Source: Membranipora membranacea (taxonomy: Eukaryota > Bryozoa > Gymnolaemata > Cheilostomatida > Membraniporidae). Taken from it: a DNA stretch of 64,000 nt. The translations under genes and the position numbers were made by a program. Positions 1-11,277 of this stretch are shown here, piece after piece. Below the pieces are notes generated by a model. It was not told the origin of the DNA. It did not search any database and was given only the letters and a program-made list of their open reading frames with translations. The stretch covers positions 25,605,681 through 25,669,680 of the forward strand of contig OU612071.1 in NCBI GenBank assembly GCA_914767715.1, given 5' to 3'. Each line of letters begins with the position of its first letter. Position 1 is the stretch's first letter.

Positions 1-1
1 T

Positions 2-631
2 GAAAACCTTGCTATGGTTAGCAGGTTTAAGTATCTTGGTACAACTGACACCAACGACAAAAAGCTCGACACTGAACTGGAGATACGCATGTCCAATGCC
101 TCAAAACCCTTTGGGAGACTCAGAGATCATATATGGGACAATAAGGATCCTACCATCAAGACTAAAAGTGCTGTGAACAGAGCCATTGTTCTATCAGTTC
201 TTCTCTATGGTGTCGAATCCTGGTTTGTGTACAAGGTTACTGCTTATAAACTTAATGCATTCATGATGAGACACCTGAGACAGATACTCAACATAAAGTG
301 GTGGCAATTTATATCAAATGAAAGGATCCTGAAAACAACTTCCTTACCTGGCATGTACGATATTCTCATCAGCAGATGCCTCAGCAGGACCGGTCATTTC
401 CACAGACTAGATAACACCCGAATACCAAAGCTTATATTGTACTCACAACTCACTGATGGTACATATGGAATTGGATGCCCAAAGCTGAGATATGAGGACA
501 TCATCAAAAGAAACCCTGAAAGATCGGGAGATCCCCTTAGATCTTGGCAGAGCCTATCCCGAAGCAGAGACGATTGGAGACAATTTATTCGTAGACAAAA
601 GACGTCATCATCGGCCACGATGGACAGCTAA
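2..631 (+). CDS. Non-LTR retrotransposon ORF2, C-terminal end (partial)
   Basis: The frame is already open at the left edge and runs about 209 residues to a stop at 629-631, so only the 3' end of a longer ORF2 is seen. It matches the region that follows the reverse-transcriptase catalytic core in LINE-type elements: a FKYLGT block, then residues resembling 'SxxxxxFGRLRDHIW', 'VLLYGVESW', 'RHLRQILNIKWW', 'LSRTGHFHRLD' and a closing 'SRDDWRQFIRRQ'. These blocks are common in animal non-LTR elements whose product nicks and reverse-transcribes at the target site. The catalytic YADD box would lie outside the window. No poly-A tail is clear after the stop. It is a transposon remnant, not a host gene; the clade is not assigned. 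Confidence 0.8.
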   Translation, partial: ENLAMVSRFKYLGTTDTNDKKLDTELEIRMSNASKPFGRLRDHIWDNKDPTIKTKSAVNRAIVLSVLLYGVESWFVYKVTAYKLNAFMMRHLRQILNIKWWQFISNERILKTTSLPGMYDILISRCLSRTGHFHRLDNTRIPKLILYSQLTDGTYGIGCPKLRYEDIIKRNPERSGDPLRSWQSLSRSRDDWRQFIRRQKTSSSATMDS

Positions 632-1089
632 ATACTAAGAATGCAAAAATTAGCAACATGGAACTCTTAAGGGATGGCAAGCTCACAGGTTTAAAAGAAC
701 CTTTTATGATGCAATTATCACAAACCAGAATACTGTGGCTGTTGTTTGAGTTCAGAATTGCCTTTTTATAAGCTTAACACAGATAACTCCAGAAATAAAA
801 ATACAGTAAGCAGACCATAAATGCGGTAACAATTAGCATGTTCGCTCATTATATCGACTATTTATTTAAGGTGGTTTTCGGTAATACTTAATATATGCCA
901 CATGGAAGCTCATTTGAGCGAGATTTATACAATTTAGTTTCAATGACATGACCAACTAGCTGCATCGCCAGGTAATACTGTAGAACTGTCTTAAATGCTA
1001 GGAACTGGGCGGCTAAACATCTGTACAAGAAACTCCTACTCAGCCTAGTATATAGTTCACCTGCGAGAGATTAATATTGTATGAGGCAT
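632..1089. other. AT-rich stretch without recognised genes
   Basis: This follows the stop of the LINE remnant. It may include that element's 3' untranslated tail and ordinary intergenic DNA. I see no exon with credible splice sites and no inverted repeats here. Confidence 0.5.
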
Positions 1090-1455
1090 GCATGGGGCCA
1101 AGTTTTATATTTGGAGCCAAGTTTTAGTATTTGGGCCAAGTTTTACTAATAGGGCCAAGTTTTATATTTGGAGCCAAGTTTTAGTATTTGGGCCAAGTTT
1201 TACTAATAGGGCCAAGTTTTATATTTGGAGCCAAGTTTTGGTATTTGGGGCCAAGTTTTACTAATTGGGGCCAAGTTTCATTGCATGGGGCCAAGTTTTA
1301 GTATCTGGGCAAAGTTTTACTAATAGGGCCAAGTTTTATATTTGGAGCCAAGTTTGGTATTTGGGGCCAAGTTTTACTAATTGGGGCCAAGTTTCATTGC
1401 ATGGGGCCAAGTTTTAGTATCTGGGGTCAATTTTTAGTATTTGGGGCTAAGTTTT
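1090..1455. repeat. Degenerate tandem array with GGCCAAGTTTTA core
   Basis: About twenty imperfect units repeat the core (g)ggccaagttt(ta), separated by short linkers such as 'tatttgga', 'gtatttgg' and 'ctaata'. They form a higher-order unit of roughly 55-60 bp. The core is shared with the tighter array that follows, which suggests the 16-bp array arose by expansion of one variant. No coding potential. Confidence 0.9.
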
Positions 1456-1733
1456 ACTAATTGGGGCCAAGTTTGGCTCGGGCCAAGTTTGGCTCGGGCC
1501 AAGTTTGGCTCGGGCCAAGTTTGTCTCGGGCCAAGTTTGGCTCGGGCCAAGTTTGGCTCGGGCCAAGTTTGGCTCGGGCCAAGTTTGTCTCGGGCCAAGT
1601 TTGTCTCGGGCCAAGTTTGGCTCGGGCCAAGTTTGGCTCGGGCCAAGTTTTGCTCGGGCCAAGTTTGGCTCGGGCCAAGTTTGTCTCGGGCCAAGTTTGT
1701 CTCGGGCCAAGTTTGGCTCGGGCCAAGTTGTCG
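1456..1733. repeat. 16-bp satellite array (GGGCCAAGTTTGGCTC)
   Basis: About seventeen head-to-tail copies of a 16-bp unit, GGGCCAAGTTTGGCTC, with recurrent variants GTCTC and TGCTC in place of GGCTC. Because 16 is not a multiple of 3, the array is open in several frames on both strands and encodes a 16-residue periodic peptide in each; these are artefacts of periodicity. The array is GC-rich against its surroundings and ends within about 10 bp of the outer edge of the inverted duplication. Confidence 0.95.
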
Positions 1734-1739
1734 CGGATT

Positions 1740-2955
1740 CGTATATTCAATCCAGATATGTTTTCATGCATTTTCTTATTTAGGCATGACAAACTCGACC
1801 ATTTGTCTCTGAAGTAAATTTGTATCCGGCTGTACTGCGCTGCAGTAGATCAGGATTAGAAGGATCTAGACTGTAGGAGAGGAGCTTCTGGTAAGCCTTG
1901 CTTCTCTTAAGCTTAACCATCTGGGAGATGGTGATGGAAACATGTTTACAATTGTGTACATGGTAGTGATCTGTTTATAATCTGTTTCAGGATCTTGATC
2001 TGCTACCATTGTAGTTTGTTTGTTATGCATCTATTGTTTTTCATTCTTAGAAAGTCATCAAATCTAATAAATTTTCTCTCAGGTCAATTGGCAGCTTGCC
2101 AACAGCGTACAGAACGTAAGACACAAAAGTAACAAACTGTATTAGAGACTGACCTCAAGGTCACGTGAGTAATAAAAAATGTTTTATCGTATTCCATGAC
2201 TTCTAAATTAATTTATTGAAATTCACGTGGAATGTCTCACAGAGATTTGGAGCAGGTCAGCTGGGACAGCAGCTAATCTAGCCGTATATAAAATTGTACT
2301 TCTTCTGCCGAAGCTTGGTTTATATAACTAGCAGGATATTACAGAGCGTAGGATAGACTGCGTGGGTAATAAGCTGCTAGGGTCGCTATAAAATATACGG
2401 CCTACCAACATTGCAACACATGATGATACTTATTGGGTCAAACATTCAAATATTCATCTATTACCATCAGTTAGATGCCTTCATGATAAGTATATTCCAT
2501 ACTGCTTATGTCTGCCACTACATCAATCATTTTAGTAGTACCCATAGCTTAACACAGCTTGTGGGTCCGAACCTCCCCCTCATCTCAGGTTGTGTAATCC
2601 TACTTTGCGAGAGGAAAGGGGGAACAATAAACAATTATTCATAACGCTTGTTAGCCGTTGGTGATAGTGATATAGAATTTTTACTCCATAATAGAAGTAA
2701 GTTTGCTTATTTACAGTAAGTCTACTTTTTTTCTAGACTCAAAATCTGTATTGATCTAACTGTAAGCATCTAGTCTGATAACTTGTACGATACAGGCAAA
2801 CTAACCTAATACGATGTATCAGTAACAATGACCTGTTCAAACTCCAATATAGATCTTTGTCCCTAATTTCCAACACATTTTTGTCCTATCTCCTGCTCTT
2901 ATCTCTATTCAGTTTACTGTCTATATTCTTCATTGACCTGACATTTATTTTGTAG
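1740..2955. other. Non-coding part of arm A next to the satellite
   Basis: Conserved with 59450-60620 in inverted orientation. A 77-residue frame at 2411-2644 is open in both arms but its two versions differ freely and it lacks any recognisable domain, so I do not call it a gene. No transposon ends were identified. Confidence 0.4.
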
Positions 2956-3098
2956 CCTGCTTGGAGAAGACAGTTGTCTGTCCACAGCACAGGTGTAGCC
3001 GAGGCTTTAGCTCGGTCAGAAAAGTCTTTATCAGTCTCTCTTCTGTATGCAGGGTGAACTTCAAAAGTTTACTGGATCTTCGATCAGAGCATAATCAG
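2956..3098 (+). CDS. Candidate orphan exon conserved in both arms
   Basis: A 143-nt segment bounded by an acceptor (ttttgtag) and a consensus donor (CAG/gtgagt). One frame is open throughout (two bases, then 47 codons, ending in phase 0), with translation beginning CLEKTVVCPQHRC. The inverted copy at about 59271-59413 keeps both splice signals and the open frame. The copies differ by several amino-acid changes, so there is no clear sign of purifying selection. No partner exon was found nearby and no family was recognised. It may be a leftover exon of a gene broken by the rearrangement. Confidence 0.3.
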
Positions 3099-3599
3099 GT
3101 GAGTTTGATACTTGATCCCTACTTAATTTCTGGTACTGGATTTATGCATGTATGTATGTATGCATGGGTTTGTGTGTTGTGTGTGTGTGTAAAAACGCAG
3201 CTAAAGAGATAATTGTCAAAACGTACAAATTCTGCACGGAAATTCTTTTCCCTGGTATTTTACTACAACTTTGTTAACCCAGCGTATCATCCATAGGCAT
3301 TTTGTCTTTAGTTTGCCTTATATTATATATTGAATTATATGTTAGTAATAAATTATATTGATGGTTTGATCTTCAACTTGGCTAGCTGCTTGGTGATACA
3401 ATGTCTCTGCTTGGCTTCACTGATAATGGCAACTGCTACAGTGTAGCTTTATGGATAGTTGTATGTATGTATGTTTATATTTGGTCTCAATCTCTGAGAA
3501 ATAAAACTGTCTCTGTAGGGTGCTCTGTAAAAATTATTAAAACTGTTGATTCTGTAAAAATAAATAAAATGATAAGACCATAAAAAAATACTATTACTT

Positions 3600-5150
3600 T
3601 TGGAAGACACTATTTAGGTATTTGATACATTCTGCTCTAAAACATTTGGCACGGATCTGCACGCGGAACTTGACTGATTGATATCTGCCTGACGGCAGCT
3701 GGTTAAGACGGAGTAGTGGTTCATCTTCGGTGGCAGTCATACGAGGCTCTTTACTTTCAGTATATTAGAGTAAAGGTCGTCTACGGGTGTGAACGTAAGT
3801 TCGCCTGATAGGTAACCTGCAGTTCTTATCACAGATTTTAACTTTTTCTTAGAGTCTGCGCTCAGATGACTATATAGCACAACCAGGTGGTAGGTGATTA
3901 CTGACTCTATGAAGGACTTGTAGCAGGTTGTTACTAGTTTCTCAGTGACACCGAGATGTTATAGCTTGGCGATAATATGTAGCCTTTGGCGAGCTTTCGC
4001 TGTAGTTTTCAAGGTGTTCAGAGTAAAATCCAGTTTGTTGGTAATAATGGTGCCTAAGTATGTAAATTGTTCTACCTGCTCAATTGAAGTATTGTTTACA
4101 AGCAGTTGTGGGTAGCTTGGGTTATCCCTTGCATTGCACATGACCATTTCTTTTGTTTTCTTTGCATTGAGTATTAGGTCATTATCCGAGCACCATGAGT
4201 TGATGGTATTAGTCATTGTTTGAAGTTCAGATGGCTGGTTTTCTGTCAACAATTCAATGATCACAGTGTCGTCGGCATATTTTACTAGTTTGATGTTGCT
4301 TGTTGATGGCATATCGACAACATAAAAGGAGAATAGCAGTGGGCTGATGACGCATCCCTGAGGGCTTCCAGTTGAAGTGCTCAATGATTTTGATGTGTTG
4401 AGTGATGTAATAACTCGCTGTGTTCTATTTGTAAGGAAGTTATATAGCCAGTTGATGATGTTAGGATTGTATTTGTGTTTGTGTTAATTGGGAGGTGATT
4501 GTTGGTGGCACTGGTTTACATAGCTTGTTGCTAAAGACAGCTTCTTTAGTTTCCAAGTCTTTGATGGAGAGGGAGTTGACAATAATGAATTGTTTGGGAT
4601 TTGCGATGTTTCAGCATGAGCTTTGACTTATTGAGAGAGCATGGAGAAGTTGTATATCCAGTTTAATATTGTTTTATCAGATTAGACTAGTTTGGTATAT
4701 ATTGTATTGAATGCACTGCTGAAATCGATGAACAATCTCTGACATAGTTCACAGCCACTTTATCGATATGCTCTGTGACGTTGTCTAGTGGGGTTATGAG
4801 GGCATAGTCGGTCAGTCTAGTAGCTTTGTATGCTTACTTGGTATGATCAGTGATGTATTTGGTTACTTCTGCTTAAGTCTTTAGGTTCACATGCGCCTTT
4901 ATTCTTAGATAGCAGTAATTTATCGGCAGATTTTCAGACAATAGGTTGAAAAGCTGTCTGGATGAAGTTATTGAAAAGTTCATATGAAGTTCTGATGAAG
5001 AAATGTAGTCTGTTACTGTTCTTACGATTCTAGCCAATACTCGATGAGGGCAACCAAATAACAAAACGGGCATTATACAGTGAAAGTTTGGCTTTAGTGT
5101 CTGTGATTTTCTCGCAATGTGGTGTCCCATCCATATATGTTATAATTTGT
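3600..5150 (-). pseudogene. Decayed non-LTR retrotransposon, reverse-transcriptase part
   Basis: On the minus strand, 3959-4384 encodes 141 residues with GSPQGCVISPLL (RT block with PQG), KYADD (catalytic YxDD box), SWCSDNDLILNAKKTKE and YLGTIITNKLDF, all signatures of a LINE-type reverse transcriptase. Reading past its stop towards 3600 gives further RT-like C-terminal sequence, and 4480-5000 gives N-terminal RT-like pieces (for example LITPLDNVTEHIDKVAVNYV) in shifted frames with stops. The element is inactive. The inverted arm keeps only the 5' portion (57420-58140); the catalytic-core portion is missing there. Confidence 0.8.
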
Positions 5151-6407
5151 TTACCTGTACTATTTCTATACCCTCTAGCGGGGAACATCACCTCCCTTGA
5201 TGCTGCTCATTTATGCCTTTCTGTCAGGACGCTTGCTCTGCTTTGACTTTACCATGGAGGAAGGCAACCCTATCAGCTGACCTGGTGACAGCATAATTTT
5301 CTCAGTCGCCAGAACTCCCTGTGTGTTGGATGCTGGGTGAGGCATCCATTATTGACAATGGCTCAGTGTCATACCTGTGTACTAATTTATATTGTATACT
5401 TCAATTTGGTCATTACACTGTTTGAGACACGGTGTGATCTTCTCGATAACCATACTATTGAATTTAGTAAAAATTCATAACACAATAATTACGGTCGTGA
5501 TGAGTGAATACATTGGTCGACTCAGATGCCTTGTGTTAAATCCTTGACTGATCAATTTAAAAGTTTCAAATCATTGGAAAGCTCATTGAAACGTCTTTCT
5601 AACAGGATGCGATCCATAATTCTGCTCAAGCCATAATCTTTGAGTTAACGCCGACAGAGTGTTATCACAGAGTAAGGATATATATATATTCCTGCTCTGT
5701 GGTGTTTTCAAGGTCCACTGTATCATTGTGTGGTCTCATGGTCTTACAGCCACTGAGGCTTAGCAGGTGGTCTGATAACCTGTACTGTGTATTACTGATA
5801 TGTTGTGACCATTGATATATAATACATGGATTGGTGTTTTTTTGCAGCTGGTGGAGATTTCTGCTATACTTGGCACAGCTCCAAAAATATTACTGTTTTC
5901 TGACTGGACACAACAGTTTGTTTGTTATTGGCTCGTAATAGATGCCAAAGAGTAAGCCCCAGCTCAGTTTATTAAGCACATTTATTCATTTTGTTCATGT
6001 TTATATTTTTTTATATCTATCCCAAACTATTTGAAGGGAAATAATTTACAACAATCAATAAAGGACAAATAAAAAATAAGATAGTTATATTTCTACAGGT
6101 TGACTTTGTTCTGAAAGCAGAAGTTGGCCGCCATCTTTGAAAAGACCGGTGTTTTAAAACCTTTTGGATCAATGGAAGAGCAACTCCAAATTATCCTAGC
6201 CTAAGAATCAGTATCCAGAATTTTTTTACTGCAACCACCTGCACAGCTCATGCCAATAATCTGCTTATTACCCAAGTTATATCTTCTGATTAAGCAACCA
6301 AGACAGATACACATATCAAGCTGGTGTCAGCCTGATCTGTCTAGATATGCTAAGGTCAACAAGTTATTTTTAATTTGCTTTAATTATAAACTTTTAGAAA
6401 ACCTCAA

Positions 6408-6438
<31 letters not shown>

Positions 6439-6597
6439 GATTTTGTTCTGCAGTTATTCTTGATGGTGCAGGGCACCCAGTTGTCCTGTGTAGGGAAACG
6501 CAACTCCTGAATAAGCTATGCATACTTCATACTAGATTGCAAAATCTGTCATTGTGGCCAAAATCTTGTGCATATAAATCCTGCTAAGGGTTAATCA
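5151..6597. other. Arm A intergenic stretch with two empty insertion sites
   Basis: Position 5269-5273 holds a single copy of CCTAT, the complement of the ATAGG target duplication flanking the Gypsy element in A'. Around 5666-5701 there is a 36-nt near-palindrome (CACAGAGTAAGG ... CTCTGTG with an AT-repeat centre), the uninterrupted counterpart of the hairpin-element site in A'. Homology to A' ends near 5815. A short (AAAT)n microsatellite lies at about 6406-6438. No gene is apparent. Confidence 0.7.
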
Positions 6598-6844
6598 GGG
6601 GGGGTCTTTCAATTAGAAAGAGCGATCCTTTACTATAGCAAGTGATCACTATCACATCGCTCCAAAATTATCACTCACTTGGTCTTTCAATTAGACAAAA
6701 TCGCTCTCAAATCGTTCACTCAGAATGTATATAGTTCCATCAAGTGAGTGAGCGATCTGAAAGCGAGAGCCTAGCAGGTATCACTCACTCAGGGAGTGAG
6801 CGATCAAATTGTGATTTTGGCTGTTTCTAATTGAAAGACCCCCC
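6598..6844. mobile_element. MITE with GGGGGGTCTTTCAATTAG ends (copy 1)
   Basis: A 247-bp element with terminal inverted repeats GGGGGGTCTTTC(A)ATTAGAAA at one end and its complement at the other. Inside are repeated GAGTGAGCGATC-type motifs in both orientations. A second copy, reversed, lies at 30680-30920 in a CCDC180-like intron. No coding capacity, so it must be mobilised by a transposase from elsewhere. The target duplication is unclear because of the G and C runs at the ends, and the superfamily is not assigned. Confidence 0.85.
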
Positions 6845-6975
6845 AGGGCAACCTACCTCACTTAGGAGTCACCAAGATTCTCAAACCACCTTTTCTTGGC
6901 AACTCTTTTCACAATTCAATACGATAAACCCATGACAGATGGTTTAATTCTATAAATTGCATTGAGTTAGGTAAC

Positions 6976-9495
6976 ATGGGTAAACGACAGTGGTGTCTTG
7001 TCTGCAAGGCGGTAAGGAAAGACCGGAAAGATAAAGACTTCCGACCTCACCATGTGTAAGTTATTGAGTGTAACATCTGTTTATAATGTATGACACAACA
7101 AAACAATTTTGTAGCACTATTACGTGCTGCCAACAATTTTCTTGTTGACGTCACTAGATGTGTGCTAAGGTGTACTGGATGATATAGGTGACTCACTCAA
7201 GCGTCACATCTTTTATTTAGTAATGTTACTGAGGAGACCAACTATGTCATCAGACAACTAAAACAGTTTAAACTTGGTGCTCGTTTCTTTACTCAGGAAA
7301 AATAACTAGATACAATTTCAATTCAGTACAAAATAGAATTCAAGCAGGCATGTTGTTTCTTCACAGGGTTACAGCTGACAAGTTCTGGTGGCTTAAACAT
7401 TTGAACATAAGTTCAAAAGACATTGATCTAGCTACCGCTCCCGTGTGCAGCCTGCACTTTCCAACAGAAAGCTATCTGGATGAAGCGAAGAGCTTGCTCC
7501 ATTCCATTGCCTGTCCTGTAAGTATCTAGCCACCTTGATCTGTAAATATAGGCAAATTCTTGCAATTCTTGTTTCACTTCCTGGAAATACCGCACCAAAT
7601 AAGTAGTGGGTCATATGCAATTGTGAGTATAAAGCTAAACTATTGAGGGTACAGACTCACTCAGTAACTTTCATATCTTACTTTTAACTGAGAGATGGTT
7701 TGCATCATTTAACATAAATGATTCTTGTCCTGTTGGGTCATTTTTACCTTTGCCAAATCCCTTCATTTGTAGATTTTACCGTCTTATCAAGAGGATCACG
7801 CTTACAATAAGCCCCCACACATGACTCCTGTAAGTCTGACTGACATTAGTATTTCTTAGTTCTTAGTTCTTTGCTGAAATTTGCACAAAGCTGCCATTCA
7901 CATGAGAGTTAAGAAAAACAAAATAGCCACATCATAACAGAGAAACAATGTGTCAAGACCAAAAATCAGAAATCTTTCTTTTTCAGGATACCATCCAGCA
8001 TCCAGAGTACCCCTAAAGGAGCAACAACACTTACAGACCTACTGGGAACGGTGAGCAAAGTTAACAGTTTGCAAATGTGTGGTATGACTGATGGTACCTC
8101 CATAGGTATCTATGTGTTGGTAATAAGTCATTCTTTACTTTCTGACACACTGGTTATAGACTTTCAAAAATTCCGTAAGCTAAGAGACATTATCTAGTAG
8201 ATTATGTGTTAGTTATTTAATGAAATACCTTTAGATGACGAGTGAAGGATTAGAGGGTGACAATGACAAAGAAGAGCTGCCCACAATGACACAGTTACAG
8301 GAGCCACCTGGAATTAATGTAAGATATAGTACATTTTTGGCTAATTTACAGCAATCACAAATTAGGTCTCGTTTCATCATATTCTTTGAAACAGGAGTTG
8401 TGCTTCCCTTGACACATATGAGGCAACTCCTAATCCGTTTCAAAATTATAAATTATTTCAGTTGTTACCCATGTCCAATGCCAATGTCCAAATGCACCTT
8501 TTGTTCATACATGAAGCTTACTCATATGTTTTACAATGCCAATTGTAGAACACTTCGACACCTGAGGCAGCTTCCACTCTGCAGGATCTGCTAAGTCAGG
8601 TAAGATTTTTGTGTAAACATAAAAAGATAAACATAGCGGGTTGTGATGAACATCCTGGATGAAAATTAAAATGTTTACTTGTAAGATTAGGCTTGTATAC
8701 ATGTTTGTCACCAAGCGTAAACTGACAATATTGTCTTGATTGACATTCTACAACTGCTATAAAATCTTATCTGTGATTTACTTAGAGTTTTATTTTTCAT
8801 AGACCGAGCCCACTGAGCCTGAGCTGTTGATTCCCTCATCAGTGACTGCATTCTCAAAGATGAAGGTAAAGTGAATTATTGTGCCCTTAAATAATAAAAC
8901 ATTGCATTTAATAAGTGTAACCTGCATCATTGATCTTGAAGTATAGATACTTGCATTGCCATATATAATACCATTGTAAGTTTTGGCTTAAAACTATCAA
9001 TGACTCAAAGATATCAAGTTTCATCTCAGCGATGTGTCTGATATTACACACATATAAAACCCCTACAGAATGTTACCAAATTGCATAGTAGATTTATTGG
9101 AAGTATTTTGGATCGTAGGGGTAGTCTAAATTGCTAGAAAATTTAGACCACTAACAAATTCATAACATAATTTGTCATCATTGTGTTGGAATTTTGTCTT
9201 GCAGGCCGAGCCGACTGAGGATGAGTTGTTGATCGCCTCCGAAGAGTCCCTCTCCTCAGTGACTGTTTTCTCAAAAGTGAAGGTAAAGTAAACTTTTGTG
9301 CATCCTTATTTGTATCATGGAGACTTCCAGGTTATTGAACAATAATTCACGTTTCAACAAATCAAACTTACCGAATTCCAACTCATATTTGATTTTTTCC
9401 TGCAGGTTGAGCCAGTTTCAGTAACAGAACATGTACCATCTGCTATCAAAGAAGTACTACCTCCTCCCTCCTGGAACTGCAACTACTATTGCTGA
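6976..9495 (+). CDS. THAP-type zinc-finger protein, many small exons
   Basis: Candidate gene from ATG 6976 to stop 9493-9495. Exons read from splice signals and frame: 6976-7055, 7367-7517, 7773-7829, (7987-8050), 8235-8318, 8549-8599, 8803-8865, 9205-9282, 9406-9495. Exons 1-2 encode a C2CH motif: C7-x2-C10-x43-C54-x2-H57 followed by F58, with W34/W35 between, which fits the THAP DNA-binding fold of sequence-specific regulators and transposase-derived proteins. The rest is acidic and of low complexity. All exons except the fourth are multiples of three from exon 3 on. Exon 4 is 64 nt and, if included, brings a quick stop; it may be skipped, or carry an indel. The inverted arm lacks this gene. 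The THAP call is moderately sure, the 3' exons less so. Confidence 0.6.
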
Positions 9496-10891
9496 GGTCC
9501 TAAAATCAGCAGCAGCATTGGTAAGGGCATCTGGTTGCATTGTTTTTAGCTCAGTCATGTTTATCATCCAGATTTATCTGGATTATCACAAATGAAACAA
9601 TGAAACCAAATTTTGGCTGTCTGACGCATCATCGATTCTCGCTGATTTTAAATTGTTTGATTCTGTAACTTAGAGATTAATTGTCTACTGAAAATTCGAA
9701 CAAGCTATTGCCAATGAAAATTACTGCATCGAACTTGTAAATAAACATAGATTAGGCACCACTGCAACTTAATGAATGTGGATAGGTGAAAGTGATTTCA
9801 GGGATAATCAACTGTAGGGACATCAGTTAGCCATCACTATTAAAAAATATCATCATCACCTAATTGTGAATGAACATGAATATTGGCATAACAACTTGCG
9901 GCCACTTGCACAGCTTGTAGGAAAATAAAATAAGTAAAGCCATTTTTTCACAGTGTGGGCGTAAGGTTGATTTTTTTCAAGCTGGCAAAGGGTAGTCCTT
10001 AGACATTCAAAATTTATACTACTTGTCCTTGGTGTATTGCTAATTGAAATGAATACTGGAACAAATGGAAAGGTGAGGCAAACACCTGTGAGAATTCCGT
10101 GTTGGTTGGGCCTGATGTTTCTGCCATGCAGGTCAGTCGCTCGTCAATGCAGGCCAGCTGAGGTGAACTTTTTATGTGAATTTTTATCCATTTATTTTTA
10201 CCGTCCATACTTTTAACAAGAGAGCACTCACATGAAGCATTTTATTTCTCTAATTGATGAGACAAATAAACACATCATCATCATCAAAGGTTAATTGAAC
10301 ATCGGCCGATGTCTACATTTAGCTAGTTTATTGTTTTAGTTTTATATGCCCGAAGATTTTGGCAGCCGATTGTTTTGTAGCGCTTGAATTGGTTCGGCAG
10401 TGGACGCTCTTTTAAGCGTGCTGTTGGAAGCCAGAGTTGAATGATGTGGTGGTGTGTCTGGCCATCGCGCCCAATGGTGGCCAAGCCGCCGACGCAGTCG
10501 AGGCACAGTTGGCTATAAGTAGTTGTCAGGGTTGTAATATATACGCTTTTGTAATCGTTGTCATGTTGATAGAGCTGGAAGTGCTGGTTGCACCGATAGC
10601 CATCCATATTTAAGATGTTACGTCTGTCTGCTATGGCAGCGTCCCTTCTTCTGAATGTTATTATTTATATATATTATATTTAATATTACATGTAGTCATA
10701 GGCTAAAGGAAATTTATGGACCATGTTAGTATCTGTCATGAGTCTCATCAATCCTTGTATTTAGTATCTCACACATGTGCTGCACCATACCACTTTCCTG
10801 TTTATACTTGTTCATAATTGGCTCAATTATCTTTAGCTATCAATTTCAGTCGTGGGCATATTCCATATTCTTATTCCACATAACTTGTGCA
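9496..10891. other. Arm A intergenic stretch shared with A'
   Basis: From about 9555 this matches 46650-47850 in reverse. A segment near 10160-10285, containing a (CAT)n run, is absent from A'. A GC-richer patch at 10323-10607 has overlapping open frames on both strands in both arms, but no recognisable domain and many amino-acid changes, so it is not called as a gene. The end, 10884-10891 (CTTGTGCA), is the target duplication of the adjacent hAT element. Confidence 0.5.
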
Positions 10892-11277
10892 CAGTGGTAC
10901 TTTTGTAAGGGATAATGAAGTGGAGCTCTTACTTATTTACATTTTTTAATTCATCAATCAATCCTCCCAGCCGGCAAGGTTTAGCCAGGAACCTACTGTA
11001 GAGGTTGCCAATGGGCAGCTTTATTGTTAGCCAATATCCTCTGATATCACATGTCTTTGATAGGTATGCCAGAGGGAGCCAGATACCCCCATTTCCCAGC
11101 AACAGATATAATTGGTTGTAGATGCTTCTGCTTTTATACTCTATTTTCTTGCCATTGGTGGTTGCAGAAATAACTTTTCTGGACTGACAACACATAGCCA
11201 ACACTCAAATATTAATGTATTTACCATCCATTAGTATGGCTCCAGCATGAGAACAGTTTACTCCCCATTGTTTTCGA

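Noticed and set aside
1434-1817. Several overlapping 86-123-residue frames on both strands
   Set aside because: They are translations of the 16-bp tandem repeat (16-residue periodic peptides in many frames) and have no independent support.
2411-2644. 77-residue frame also present in A' at 59711-59914
   Set aside because: No domain, no splice context, and free amino-acid divergence between copies.
3401-3583. 60-residue frame after the (TATG) run
   Set aside because: Repeat-derived sequence; the A' copy is not open over the same span.
10323-10607. 94-residue frame with an inverted copy at 46925-47209
   Set aside because: Open in both arms, but it differs at about a dozen residues, has an open frame on the opposite strand too, and no domain or splice context. 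It is probably chance in a GC-richer repeat.
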